A stretch of 14,121 nt of DNA from positions 6,730 through 20,850 of the forward strand of contig DOCD01000163.1 in the NCBI GenBank assembly GCA_003503945.1, written 5' to 3'. The notes beneath the pieces are model-generated. The model worked only from the letters and a program-made list of their open reading frames with translations, did no database searches and was not told the origin of the DNA. Position numbers and translations under genes: made by a program. Shown here one piece after another: positions 1 through 7,290 of this stretch. The stretch comes from Clostridiales bacterium (GTDB lineage: Bacteria > Bacillota > Clostridia > Christensenellales > Borkfalkiaceae). The number at the start of each line of letters is the position of its first letter. Positions within the stretch are counted from its first letter, which is position 1.

Positions 1-1
1 C

Positions 2-1297
2 CGCCGCATTATGGGCAAGGCTTCGTTTTCGCATATTTCCGACCGCGACGGGCTCATTCAGATTTACGTCCGCCGCGACGACGTGGGTGAAGAGAACTAC
101 GCCGCGTTCAAAAAGGATTACGATCTGGGCGACGTTATCGGCATAAAGGGCTGGGTATTCAAGACGCAGACGGGCGAAATTTCCGTGCACTGCACCCATA
201 TCGAAATGCTCACCAAATGCCTGCGCCCGCTGCCCGAAAAGCAGCACGGGCTTACCAACCCCGATATCCGTTACAGGCAGAGAGACCTCGACTTAATCGT
301 AAACCCCGAAGTAAAGCAGGCGTTCGTCACCCGCTCGAAAATTTTCAGGGAAATACGCGCCTTCCTCGACGGCAGGGGCTTTTTGGAAGTTGATACGCCC
401 GTTTTGACCACGCTTGAAATAGGCGCGGCGGCGCGTCCTTTCAAAACGAGGCACAACGCCCTCGATATCGATATGTATCTGCGTATCGAAACCGAGCTGT
501 ACCTCAAACGGCTTATCGTCGGCGGGCTCGAAAAGGTTTACGAGGTGGGCAGGATTTTCCGCAACGAGGGTATGGACGCTTTCCATAACCCCGAGTTCAC
601 CACCGTCGAGATTTATCAGGCGTACTCCGATTATTTCGATATAATGGAGCTCGTCGAGGAAATGTACAAAACAATTTGCAAAAACGTGTGCGGTACGACC
701 AAAATCACCTATCAGGGCACCGAGCTCGACCTCGGCGCGAAGTGGGCGAGAATGACCATGAAAGAGGCCGTCAAGAAGTACTGCGGCGCGGACTACGACG
801 AGTGGAAGTCGGACGAGGACGCGCGCGAGTGCGCGAAAAAGCTTCACGCCGAAGTCCCCGAGGGGAACGAGGCGACCAAGGGGCACGTTCTTATAGCGCT
901 TTTCGACGAATTCTGCGAGGATAAGCTCATTCAGCCCACGTTCATTTACGACTATCCCGTGGAAAACTCCCCTCTTGCAAAGCGCAAGGAGGACGACCCC
1001 GCGTTTACGCAGAGGTTCGAGTACTTTATCTGCGCGCACGAATTCGGCAACGCTTTCTCGGAGCTCAACGACCCCATAGACCAGAAACAGAGGTTTGTAA
1101 AACAGGTCGAGGAAAAGCGGGCAAAGGAGGAGGGCTGCAAGGCGCAGGTTGACGAGGACTTTATAACCGCGCTCGAATACGGCTTGCCCCCCACGGGCGG
1201 GCTGGGCTTCGGCGTCGACAGGCTCGTAATGCTCTTGACCGACAGCCCTACGATACGCGACGTGCTCCTGTTCCCCACAATGAAGCCCAAAAAGTAA
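2..1297 (+). CDS. lysS: Lysyl-tRNA synthetase, class II (5'-truncated by window edge)
   Basis: Charges tRNA-Lys with lysine in the cytoplasm. The frame is open to the left edge (R-R-I before the first ATG at 11), and bacterial LysRS proteins have roughly 60-70 residues before the MGKASF segment, so the ATG at 11 is internal and the true start lies outside the window. The N-terminal OB-fold anticodon-binding region covers about the first 90 visible residues, ending near LRPLPEKxHGL. The class II catalytic core follows: motif 2 is seen as FRNEG with the HNPEFTTVEIYQAY segment, and motif 3 as GLGFGVDRLVMLLTD near the C-terminus. The end is normal (stop TAA 1295-1297). A structured repeat begins one base after the stop. 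Family assignment is certain; only the N-terminus is missing. Confidence 0.97.
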   Translation, partial: RRIMGKASFSHISDRDGLIQIYVRRDDVGEENYAAFKKDYDLGDVIGIKGWVFKTQTGEISVHCTHIEMLTKCLRPLPEKQHGLTNPDIRYRQRDLDLIVNPEVKQAFVTRSKIFREIRAFLDGRGFLEVDTPVLTTLEIGAAARPFKTRHNALDIDMYLRIETELYLKRLIVGGLEKVYEVGRIFRNEGMDAFHNPEFTTVEIYQAYSDYFDIMELVEEMYKTICKNVCGTTKITYQGTELDLGAKWARMTMKEAVKKYCGADYDEWKSDEDARECAKKLHAEVPEGNEATKGHVLIALFDEFCEDKLIQPTFIYDYPVENSPLAKRKEDDPAFTQRFEYFICAHEFGNAFSELNDPIDQKQRFVKQVEEKRAKEEGCKAQVDEDFITALEYGLPPTGGLGFGVDRLVMLLTDSPTIRDVLLFPTMKPKK

Positions 1298-1298
1298 C

Positions 1299-1414
1299 GG
1301 CTTCGTATATACTTCGCAATACTTCGTTGCACTGCGTTTTTTCGGTCGCTTACTTTTAAGTAAGCTCCCTTCGAAAAGCCTCGTGCGCCTTGTCTTGCTC
1401 GTATCTCCGAAGCC
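1299..1414 (+). repeat. Structured intergenic element, family A, copy 1
   Basis: A 116-nt element starting one base after the lysS stop. Its ends are complementary (GGCTTCG 1299-1305 with CGAAGCC 1408-1414). Inside are GCAC 1329-1332 with GTGC 1383-1386, TTTTCG 1339-1344 with CGAAAA 1372-1377, and an apical hairpin GCTTAC 1348-1353 with GTAAGC 1360-1365. Two 18-nt blocks next to the outer stem, at 1306-1323 and 1390-1407, are identical in the second copy at 8306-8426, whereas the stems differ but stay paired. Strand is arbitrary. I do not recognise a named RNA family. Confidence 0.75.
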
Positions 1415-1470
1415 TTAGGAAAAGGCTTCCCTTGGGGGAAGCTCCGCGAAGCGGTGATGAGGGATAACCC
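1411..1470. repeat. Palindromic intergenic repeat, family B (GATGAGG type), copy 1
   Basis: Short hairpins in series between family A copy 1 and the decarboxylase: AAGCCTT with AAGGCTT around 1410-1428, GCTTCCC 1425-1431 with GGGAAGC 1436-1442, and CCGC 1444-1447 with GCGG 1451-1454 (loop GAA), followed by TGATGAGGG 1455-1463. The order GGGGAAG, variable hairpin, GATGAGG recurs at 13195-13247 and, inverted, at 7101-7137, so this is a dispersed palindromic repeat family. No poly-T follows the hairpins, so they are not obvious terminators. The rest of the gap to 1495 holds only the ribosome site of the next gene. Confidence 0.65.
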
Positions 1471-1495
1471 TATACTACGAATTCAAAGGTGAGTT

Positions 1496-2842
1496 ATGTA
1501 CGAATATTTAATCTACTCACAACTCAAAAAAAACGCGAAAGCGCAAAAAAATTTCCATATGCCCGGACACAAGGCGGCGGGGGAATTCAAATCGAGATTT
1601 GCCGACGCCGCGCTTGACGTAACCGAGCTATCTTATACCGACAATCTGCACTGCCCGTCGGGCGTTATCGACAGGGCGCAGAAGGACATAGCCGAAATTC
1701 TGGGCGCGTCGGCAAGCTATATTACGACCGACGGCTCGACGAGCGGCGTATACGCAATGACGTACTGCGCGTCCAAGCGCGGCAACAAGATAATAGTTTT
1801 CCGCAACTCCCACCAAAGCGTGTGGAGCGCGTGCAGGCTTTTCGGGCTCGAACCCTTAATCGTTCAGGGCGGCGAGCGCGACGGCGTGCTGCAGCCCCCC
1901 GACGGGGATATAATCGAGCGGCTCGTTTCCGCCGACCCGAACATTGCGGCGGTGCTCGTCACCTCGCCCGACTATTACGGAAATATCGCCCCGCTCGCGC
2001 GGTACAGGGATATCGCCAAAAAATACAACAGGCTGCTCCTCGTCGACGGCGCGCACGGCGCGCACCTCGCGTTCGGCGATAAAAAGGGGTATGCCGGTCA
2101 GTACGCCGATATGTGGGTCGACGGCGCGCACAAGACCCTGCCCACTCTCACGCAGGGCGCTATAGTCAGCGTGAACAACCCCGACTTAATCCCGCTTGCG
2201 GAGGAGGCAATGTCGCTTTTCCGCACCACCTCGCCCTCCTTCCCTATTATGGCTTCGGTGGAGTTCGGCGTAAAATTCCTTGCAAACAACAACAAATTCC
2301 TCTTCCGCGCGAAAAACGCGGTCGAGCAGTTCAAAAACGATACCCGCGGCGAATTCACCGTATATCCTTCCGACGACTGGACCAAACTTTTAATAGACTT
2401 CAAGCCGCTCGACATATCCCCCGAAAAGGTTTTGGATAGGCTTGAAAAAAAGGGAGTGTATGCGGAGTTTACCGACGGGCGGTATATACTTTTCTACCTC
2501 TCGCCGATGACCGACTCGCCCGAGCTGAACGCGCTCAGAAAGAAGCTTAACGCAATTATCGCCAACAGAAAAATCAAGGGCACCTACAAGGATAATCCCA
2601 CCGTGCCCGAGGGCGACCGCTCGTACAGCTTTCAGTACGCTTTGCGCAAGCAGAAGGAGTGGATACCTCTCGAAGAGGCGGTGGGCAGAATGTGCGCTTC
2701 CAATGCGGGGCTCGCTCCCCCGTGCATACCCGTCGTCGTTACGGGCGAAATGATTACCCTCGCGGTGGTTAAAACCCTTTCGCAGGCGAAGTCTGTTTAC
2801 GGGCTCAAAGACGGCAATATATGCGTGGTGAAAAAATGGTAA
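1496..2842 (+). CDS. Orn/Lys/Arg decarboxylase family PLP enzyme (YaaO-like)
   Basis: Fold-type I, PLP-dependent basic amino acid decarboxylase of the group that includes arginine, lysine and ornithine decarboxylases; the substrate cannot be read from the sequence. Landmarks are HMPGHK at residues 21-26, the cofactor-stacking His106 in NSHQS, Asp184 in LLVDGAHGAH, and the Schiff-base Lys213 in DGAHKTLPTLTQGA. The C-terminal domain extends to residue 448, about the usual length for the short Gram-positive forms. The start ATG has AAAGGTGAG a few bases upstream. Its position just before tmk matches B. subtilis yaaO. The last seven bases overlap tmk, so the two are translationally coupled. A polyamine-related role is inferred from the family. 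Confidence 0.9.
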   Translation: MYEYLIYSQLKKNAKAQKNFHMPGHKAAGEFKSRFADAALDVTELSYTDNLHCPSGVIDRAQKDIAEILGASASYITTDGSTSGVYAMTYCASKRGNKIIVFRNSHQSVWSACRLFGLEPLIVQGGERDGVLQPPDGDIIERLVSADPNIAAVLVTSPDYYGNIAPLARYRDIAKKYNRLLLVDGAHGAHLAFGDKKGYAGQYADMWVDGAHKTLPTLTQGAIVSVNNPDLIPLAEEAMSLFRTTSPSFPIMASVEFGVKFLANNNKFLFRAKNAVEQFKNDTRGEFTVYPSDDWTKLLIDFKPLDISPEKVLDRLEKKGVYAEFTDGRYILFYLSPMTDSPELNALRKKLNAIIANRKIKGTYKDNPTVPEGDRSYSFQYALRKQKEWIPLEEAVGRMCASNAGLAPPCIPVVVTGEMITLAVVKTLSQAKSVYGLKDGNICVVKKW

Positions 2843-3459
2843 AGGGCAAATTCGTCACCTTCGAGGGGTGCGAGGGCTCGGGCAAGAGCACGCAATTAAG
2901 GCTGCTCGCGGCGTATCTCGATAAACTCGGTATCCCCTATATAATGACCCGCGAACCGGGAGGAAGCCCGATTGCCGAGCGCATACGCGAGATTATTCTC
3001 GACGGCAAGAACACGGCGATGACCGACGGGTGCGAGGCTTTACTGTACGCGGCGGCGAGGCTGCAGCATCTTCACGAAAGGGTTATGCCCGCGCTTAACG
3101 CGGGGAAGCTTGTCATATGCGACAGATACGTCGATTCTTCGCTCGCCTATCAGGGCTACGCGAGGGGGCTCGGCGAGCAATATATCGCGGGCATCAACGC
3201 CGAAGCCATGAAGGATTGCCCGCCCGACTTGACGGTATTCCTCGATATTCCGCCCGACAGGGCGTTCGAGCGCAAGCACGGCGCCGACGAAAACGACAGA
3301 ATGGAAAAACAGGGTATGGATTTTCATATGCGGGTATATGCCGGATATAAGCGGCTTTTGGAAAAATACCCCCGCATATGCGCCGTCAACTGCGGCGGAA
3401 CAAAGTTTGAAACTTCGGAGAAAATCATAGCTCTTTTAAAGGATAAGGGGATAATTTAG
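2836..3459 (+). CDS. tmk: Thymidylate kinase (dTMP kinase)
   Basis: Phosphorylates dTMP to dTDP in the dTTP pathway. I chose the ATG at 2836, giving 207 aa, the usual size. An in-frame ATG at 2821 would add five residues but lies deeper inside the upstream gene, while 2836 has GGTGA about six bases before it and gives the normal N-terminus MVKGKFVTFEG. Visible motifs are the P-loop G-C-E-G-S-G-K-S-T at residues 11-19, TREPGGSP at 38-45 and DRYVDSSLAYQG at 96-107 (dTMP-binding DR). A LID-like charged segment lies at about 146-160. It overlaps the decarboxylase by 7 nt and is followed after one base by holB, as in the conserved Gram-positive cluster. Confidence 0.96.
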   Translation: MVKGKFVTFEGCEGSGKSTQLRLLAAYLDKLGIPYIMTREPGGSPIAERIREIILDGKNTAMTDGCEALLYAAARLQHLHERVMPALNAGKLVICDRYVDSSLAYQGYARGLGEQYIAGINAEAMKDCPPDLTVFLDIPPDRAFERKHGADENDRMEKQGMDFHMRVYAGYKRLLEKYPRICAVNCGGTKFETSEKIIALLKDKGII

Positions 3460-3460
3460 G

Positions 3461-4393
3461 TTGGAAAAACTTATTCTGACGACAACCGCATACCGCACTT
3501 TTGTAAACGACGTTCGCTTGAACAGGCTTTCGCACGCATATATGCTGCACTTAAACGACGTTAAAAATATGCGAGTCGCGCTCAAAGCGTTCGCGCTCGC
3601 CTTTTTCGGCGAAAGCGCGGAAACGGTCGACGGGCGCAGGATTTTAAAGGAAAGCTTCCCCGATTGTAAGTTTTTTCCCGAAGAGGGCAAAAAATTTACT
3701 GCGGAGGCGGCTGCCGCACTCTTGGACGACTGCGCTATGCGCCCGCTCGAAAGGGATAAAAAGCTTTTCGTAATCTGCGGCTTCAACGACTGTTCGCCGC
3801 TCGTGCAGAACAAGCTTTTGAAAACGCTCGAAGAGCCGCCCGCGGGCGTGCACTTCATTTTAGGCGCGACGACGCTCGCGCCCGTGCTGGATACCGTAAA
3901 ATCGCGCGTAAAGGCGCTTGCCGTACCCCCGTTCACCGAGGCGGAAATTCTGGGCGAACTCGAAAGAAAGGGGGCGAGCCCCTTGAACGCGGAAGCCGCG
4001 GCAAGCTGCGGCGGAATACTCGGCGCCGCCGAAAATATGTCGGGCGGGGGCTGGTTTTCGGAGGTTGCGGAAGCCGCGCGGGAAGTCTGCACGACGACGC
4101 GCGCGGAGGATATAGGCGCGGTCGCCGCAAAGTACGGCGATATAAAATACAAGACCGAACTTTTGACCGAAATGGGGCTTTTGTACCACAGGGCGGTAAA
4201 GGAAAAGGTTTCGGGCAAGGCGCAGGGCGAAGTGGCGAAGTGCTGGCTTGCGCCCACGCTCATTTACGCGGCAGAAAGCGTTGACAAGGCGTGTGCAGAT
4301 TTGAAGTTCAACGCGTTTTTTCAGGGGCTTTTATACGATTTGATGCTGCGTATAACGGAGGAGAACGACAGATGGTTAAAATTACAGGCGTAG
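3461..4393 (+). CDS. holB: DNA polymerase III delta-prime subunit (clamp loader)
   Basis: A subunit of the clamp loader that places the sliding clamp on DNA. It starts at TTG 3461, one base after the tmk stop, with AAGGGG upstream. Recognition rests on LSHAYML at residues 23-29, the segment LFVICGFNDCSPLVQNKLLKTLEEPP at about 102-127 (the NALLKTLEEPP signature of delta-prime), and the following SRV at 148-150 where most homologues have SRC. No Walker A loop is present (HLNDVKNMRVALKAF in its place) and the four-cysteine zinc module of many delta-prime proteins is absent, so this is a reduced, non-ATP-binding form. The length of 310 aa is within the family range. Its end overlaps ricT by 22 nt. 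Confidence 0.9.
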   Translation: MEKLILTTTAYRTFVNDVRLNRLSHAYMLHLNDVKNMRVALKAFALAFFGESAETVDGRRILKESFPDCKFFPEEGKKFTAEAAAALLDDCAMRPLERDKKLFVICGFNDCSPLVQNKLLKTLEEPPAGVHFILGATTLAPVLDTVKSRVKALAVPPFTEAEILGELERKGASPLNAEAAASCGGILGAAENMSGGGWFSEVAEAAREVCTTTRAEDIGAVAAKYGDIKYKTELLTEMGLLYHRAVKEKVSGKAQGEVAKCWLAPTLIYAAESVDKACADLKFNAFFQGLLYDLMLRITEENDRWLKLQA

Positions 4394-5250
4394 CTTTCAA
4401 CGCGGGCGGAAAGGTTTATTATTTCGCGCCCGGCAAGGACAGATACGAAAAGGGAATGGGTGTAATAGTCGATACCGCGCGCGGACTCGAATACGCAACG
4501 GTGGTTATCCCTTTCGGGGAAGTGGAGGAAAGTAAAATAATTCCTCCCTTAAAGCCCGTGGTGCGCATAGCGACAAACCGCGACAAAGAACAGGTAAAAA
4601 GGAACGTCGAGCGCAAGCCCGAGGCAATGCGGCTCACGCAGGAAAAAATCGAGGCGCACAAGCTGGATATGAAGCTTATCGACTGCGATTTTTCGTTCGA
4701 CGGCACCAAGGTCGTGTTTTTCTATTCCGCGCCTACCCGCGTGGATTTCAGGGAGCTTGTCAAGGACTTGTCCGCCGCGTTCAAAATGCGTATCGAGCTC
4801 AGGCAGATAGGCATACGCGACGAAATAAAGATGATAGGCGGCATAGGCGTCTGCGGCAGGGAGTGCTGCTGCGCCACGTGCATGCCCGACCTTAAAAAGG
4901 TTTCCATTAAAATGGCTAAAAATCAGGGGCTTTCGCTCAACCCCGGCAAAATTTCGGGGCTGTGCGGCAGGCTTATGTGCTGCCTTTCGTACGAAAACGA
5001 ATATTACGCGGAGGCGGGCAAGGAAATGCCCAAAGTCGGAAGCGAGGTTACCACCCCCGACGGCAAGGGCAGCGTCGTAAACGTGAACATGCTCAAAATG
5101 CAGGTTCGCGTAAAGATAGAGGACAAGAAAAAGGATTTGATAACCTATCACGACTATCCCGTCGAGCAGCTCAAATTCAAGCGCGGCGAGAAGCGTGAAA
5201 AGCAAACCGAGGAAGAAATCCCCGAGGATTTGAAAGAAATTTTGGATTGA
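4372..5250 (+). CDS. ricT: PSP1-domain protein RicT (YaaT)
   Basis: RicT is known in B. subtilis as part of the RicA-RicF-RicT complex, an iron-sulfur protein assembly needed for Rny-dependent mRNA maturation and for sporulation and competence. I chose ATG 4372 (292 aa): it has GGAGGAG eight bases upstream and gives the usual MVKITGVAFN start, while an in-frame ATG at 4291 adds 27 unrelated residues inside holB. The PSP1 C-terminal domain covers about residues 60-145. It is followed by the cysteine-rich block GVCGRECCCATCMPD (Cys161, 165, 166, 167, 170) and GLCGRLMCCLSYE (Cys198, 203, 204), the likely [4Fe-4S] ligands. The C-terminus is a charged tail. It is translationally coupled to holB. 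Confidence 0.95.
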   Translation: MVKITGVAFNAGGKVYYFAPGKDRYEKGMGVIVDTARGLEYATVVIPFGEVEESKIIPPLKPVVRIATNRDKEQVKRNVERKPEAMRLTQEKIEAHKLDMKLIDCDFSFDGTKVVFFYSAPTRVDFRELVKDLSAAFKMRIELRQIGIRDEIKMIGGIGVCGRECCCATCMPDLKKVSIKMAKNQGLSLNPGKISGLCGRLMCCLSYENEYYAEAGKEMPKVGSEVTTPDGKGSVVNVNMLKMQVRVKIEDKKKDLITYHDYPVEQLKFKRGEKREKQTEEEIPEDLKEILD

Positions 5251-5274
5251 TTGAAAAAAATCCGTTTTCACCCC

Positions 5275-5303
5275 TTTACACACGCAAATTATTGTGTTAT
5301 AAT
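5275..5303 (+). promoter_or_regulatory. Sigma-70/SigA promoter of the ferredoxin gene
   Basis: The -35 box is TTTACA 5275-5280 and the -10 box is TATAAT 5298-5303, with a 17-nt spacer and a TGT extended -10 at 5295-5297. Transcription should start near 5310. This separates the ferredoxin from the upstream replication/RicT operon. Confidence 0.85.
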
Positions 5304-5310
5304 CAAATAA

Positions 5311-5324
5311 GGCGGTATACCGCC
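5311..5324. promoter_or_regulatory. Perfect palindrome at the expected transcript start
   Basis: GGCGGTATACCGCC is a perfect 14-bp inverted repeat beginning eight bases after the -10 box, so it overlaps or directly follows the start of transcription. It could be an operator or a 5' stem that stabilises the mRNA; the sequence does not decide between them. Confidence 0.5.
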
Positions 5325-5357
5325 AAACATTAATGTAATTAAACGGAGGAACTTAAA

Positions 5358-5528
5358 ATGGCACACGTTATTACCGACGAATGCGTAAGCTGCGGCGCTT
5401 GCGCAGGTACCTGTCCCGTTGAAGCTATTTCGGAGGGACCCGACAAGTACGTCGTAAACCCCGACGTTTGCATCGACTGCGGCGCGTGCGAGGACGTTTG
5501 TCCTACGGGCGCAATCAAACCCGAGTAA
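5358..5528 (+). CDS. 2[4Fe-4S] ferredoxin, clostridial type
   Basis: A 56-residue soluble low-potential electron carrier typical of anaerobes. Two CxxCxxCxxxCP motifs are complete: Cys9, 12, 15, 19 and Cys38, 41, 44, 48, each set binding one [4Fe-4S] cluster together with one cysteine of the other set. The length matches classical clostridial ferredoxins (about 55 aa). The start ATG has GGAGGA seven bases upstream. It forms a monocistronic unit with its own promoter at 5275 and terminator at 5552, inserted between ricT and trmN6, where B. subtilis has other genes (yabA). The partner enzyme is unknown. Confidence 0.96.
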   Translation: MAHVITDECVSCGACAGTCPVEAISEGPDKYVVNPDVCIDCGACEDVCPTGAIKPE

Positions 5529-5551
5529 GATAAAAAACGGATAAAAGTAAG

Positions 5552-5593
5552 TTTAAGGCGGGGTATAAGTTTTTATACCGCGCCTTAAATTTT
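5552..5593 (+). terminator. Rho-independent terminator after the ferredoxin
   Basis: The left arm TTTAAGGCG 5552-5560 pairs with CGCCTTAAA 5581-5589, and GGTATAA 5562-5568 pairs with TTATACC 5573-5579. That makes 16 bp with one G/G mismatch and a GTTT loop, followed by TTTT at 5590-5593. It ends only a few bases before the trmN6 start. Confidence 0.88.
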
Positions 5594-5606
5594 GCCGTAC
5601 TTCGCT

Positions 5607-6275
5607 ATGGAATTGAAAGAAAACGAAGTCCTCGAGGATTTCTTCGAAGATAAAAAAATAATTCAGAACGTGAATTTATACCGTTTTACCTCCGACAGCA
5701 TACTGCTGTCGCGCTTTGCACGCGCAAAATTCAAAGACGACGTCGCGGATTTTTGTTCGGGCAGCGGGGTGGTCGGGTTTCACTTTCTTTGCCTCAACCC
5801 GTGCGTAAAAAGCCTGACCCTTTTCGAAATGCAGCCCGCGCTCGCGGATATGTCGCGGCGCACGGCGGAGTTAAACGGCTTTGACTGCTCGATAGTAAAC
5901 TGTAAATTGCAGGAAATTCCGCGCGAATACGACGATAAGTTTTCTTTAATCCTATGCAATCCGCCCTACGAAAAATCGGGGTTCGAAAACGAGGTTTACG
6001 AAAGGGCGGTATGCCGTAAAGAGCTTACTTTGACTTTATCGGAAATTATAGAGGCGGCTTTCAGAAAGCTCAAATTCGGCGGAAGGCTTGCAATTTTAAA
6101 CCGCGCCGACCGCACCGCCGAGCTTTTATACAAGCTCAAAGCGCGCGGGCTGGAGCCGAAGCGGCTTCAATTCGTCAGCGGCACATCTGCGGCTAAACCG
6201 TATTTGGTTATGGCGGAAGCAGTGAAGGGCGGTAAAGAGGGTATTGAAGTTTTACCCACCGCCGTAAATAAATAG
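5607..6275 (+). CDS. tRNA1(Val) (adenine-37-N6)-methyltransferase family protein (TrmN6/YabB)
   Basis: SAM-dependent Rossmann-fold methyltransferase that by family modifies A37 of tRNA-Val at N6. I chose ATG 5607 (222 aa) because it gives MELKENEVLED, matching the xLKENE start of Gram-positive homologues. A TTG at 5592 would add five residues but falls in the terminator tail. No clear ribosome site precedes either. Motif I is DFCSGSGVVGF at about 48-58, and the N6-adenine signature NPPY is at 118-121. The neighbours fit: yabB and yabC (rsmI) are adjacent in B. subtilis, and here rsmI follows after 17 nt. Because the ferredoxin terminator sits directly upstream, it probably depends on readthrough or an unseen promoter. 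Confidence 0.88.
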   Translation: MELKENEVLEDFFEDKKIIQNVNLYRFTSDSILLSRFARAKFKDDVADFCSGSGVVGFHFLCLNPCVKSLTLFEMQPALADMSRRTAELNGFDCSIVNCKLQEIPREYDDKFSLILCNPPYEKSGFENEVYERAVCRKELTLTLSEIIEAAFRKLKFGGRLAILNRADRTAELLYKLKARGLEPKRLQFVSGTSAAKPYLVMAEAVKGGKEGIEVLPTAVNK

Positions 6276-6292
6276 GGATATAAGTATATCAA

Positions 6293-7096
6293 ATGATTTT
6301 TTTCGTTGCAACGCCGATAGGCAATTTAAAGGATATTACGCTGCGCGCGCTCGAAGTTCTGCGCGCGGCTGATATTATTTACTGCGAGGATACACGCCAC
6401 ACGCTTAAGCTTTTAAACGCGTACGAAATTAAAAAGCCGCTTAAAGCCTGTCATAAATTCAACGAGCGGGAGGCGGCGGAAAGCATAATCGCGGCGGCGC
6501 GCGAGGGGAAAGAGATAGCCATTGTTTCGGACGCGGGTATGCCCGTCATATCCGACCCCGGCAACACGGTCTGCGCCGAGCTTAAAGCCGCGGGCGTGCC
6601 GTATACCGTAATCCCCGGCGCGAATGCCTTTTTATCCGCGTTGGTGCTTTCGGCGTTCCCTGCGTGCAAGTTTGCTTTTATAGGCTTTCTGCCCGACAAA
6701 GCCGGCGAAAAGAAACGGGTGCTCGAAAAGTACAAAAATCTCGATATGACGCTGTGCTTCCACGTAGCCCCGCAGGATATTGACCGCGACATATGCGCTA
6801 TGTATTCGGTTTTCGGCGAAAGGCGCGCCTGCGCCGTCAGGGAAATCACCAAAGTCCACGAAGAGGCAACGGAGTTCAACCTTTCTAACGGGCTTTCGGG
6901 CGAAAAGCGCGGGGAATACGTTATTTTGGTGGAGGGCGCGAAGGAGTGCGAAAATCCTTTGAACAAGCTTACCGAAAAGGAGCATATCCTGCACTATATG
7001 CGCGGGGGAATGGATAAAACGGAGGCGGTTAAAAGGGCCGCCAAGGACAGGGGGGTTACCAAATCCGAACTGTATAAATTTTCCATAGATTTATAA
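6293..7096 (+). CDS. rsmI: 16S rRNA (cytidine-1402-2'-O)-methyltransferase
   Basis: Methylates the 2'-O of C1402 in the decoding centre of 16S rRNA, with SAM as donor (tetrapyrrole methylase-like fold). Clear family landmarks are VATPIGNLKDIT at residues 5-16, CEDTRHT at 31-37, IVSDAGMPVISDPG at 77-90, IPGANAFLSAL at 107-117 and FIGFLP at 129-134. The length of 267 aa is normal but at the short end. It lies 17 nt after trmN6, with a weak ribosome site. The stop is followed within a few bases by the palindromic repeat block. Confidence 0.96.
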   Translation: MIFFVATPIGNLKDITLRALEVLRAADIIYCEDTRHTLKLLNAYEIKKPLKACHKFNEREAAESIIAAAREGKEIAIVSDAGMPVISDPGNTVCAELKAAGVPYTVIPGANAFLSALVLSAFPACKFAFIGFLPDKAGEKKRVLEKYKNLDMTLCFHVAPQDIDRDICAMYSVFGERRACAVREITKVHEEATEFNLSNGLSGEKRGEYVILVEGAKECENPLNKLTEKEHILHYMRGGMDKTEAVKRAAKDRGVTKSELYKFSIDL

Positions 7097-7290
7097 ATAA
7101 CCTCATCAGTCCCTTACGCAGGCTACGGGACAGCTTCTCAAACGGCGTACGGGAAACGCCGTTTTCGGGCATCGCTTGCGCTTTTAACTATGCGCAAGCT
7201 CATCTGCACTTTGCAAAACAACGGGTATCCGTTGTTTTAAGAACGCAAAGCTCCGTCCCGAAGGGGAAGCCTTAAATAAGGAAAAATATC
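7097..7290. repeat. Multi-hairpin intergenic repeat block (family B inverted, plus a branched element)
   Basis: A gene-free 194-nt gap packed with inverted repeats. CCTCATC 7101-7107 followed by GTCCC 7109-7113 with GGGAC 7127-7131 is family B read in reverse. Next is AAACGGCGT 7140-7148 with ACGCCGTTT 7156-7164. TTCGGG 7164-7169 with CCCGAA 7257-7262 can close a branched structure containing GCTTGCGC 7174-7181 with GCGCAAGC 7192-7199, and AAAACAACGG 7215-7224 with CCGTTGTTTT 7229-7238 (loop GTAT), flanked by CTTTGC 7209-7214 with GCAAAG 7245-7250. The last bases hold the AAGGA ribosome site of the next gene. No coding frame or promoter is convincing. Confidence 0.7.

Noticed and set aside
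1299..1414. Element A as a known riboswitch or T-box upstream of the decarboxylase
   Set aside because: No terminator/antiterminator pair with a T-run precedes the decarboxylase, the second copy precedes an unrelated peptidase, and no known aptamer motif is recognised.
4291..4371. Longer start for RicT at ATG 4291
   Set aside because: It would add 27 residues overlapping holB. ATG 4372 has GGAGGAG at the right distance and gives the normal family N-terminus.
5592..5606. TTG 5592 as the start of the tRNA methyltransferase
   Set aside because: It lies in the T-run of the ferredoxin terminator, whereas ATG 5607 gives the family's typical start.
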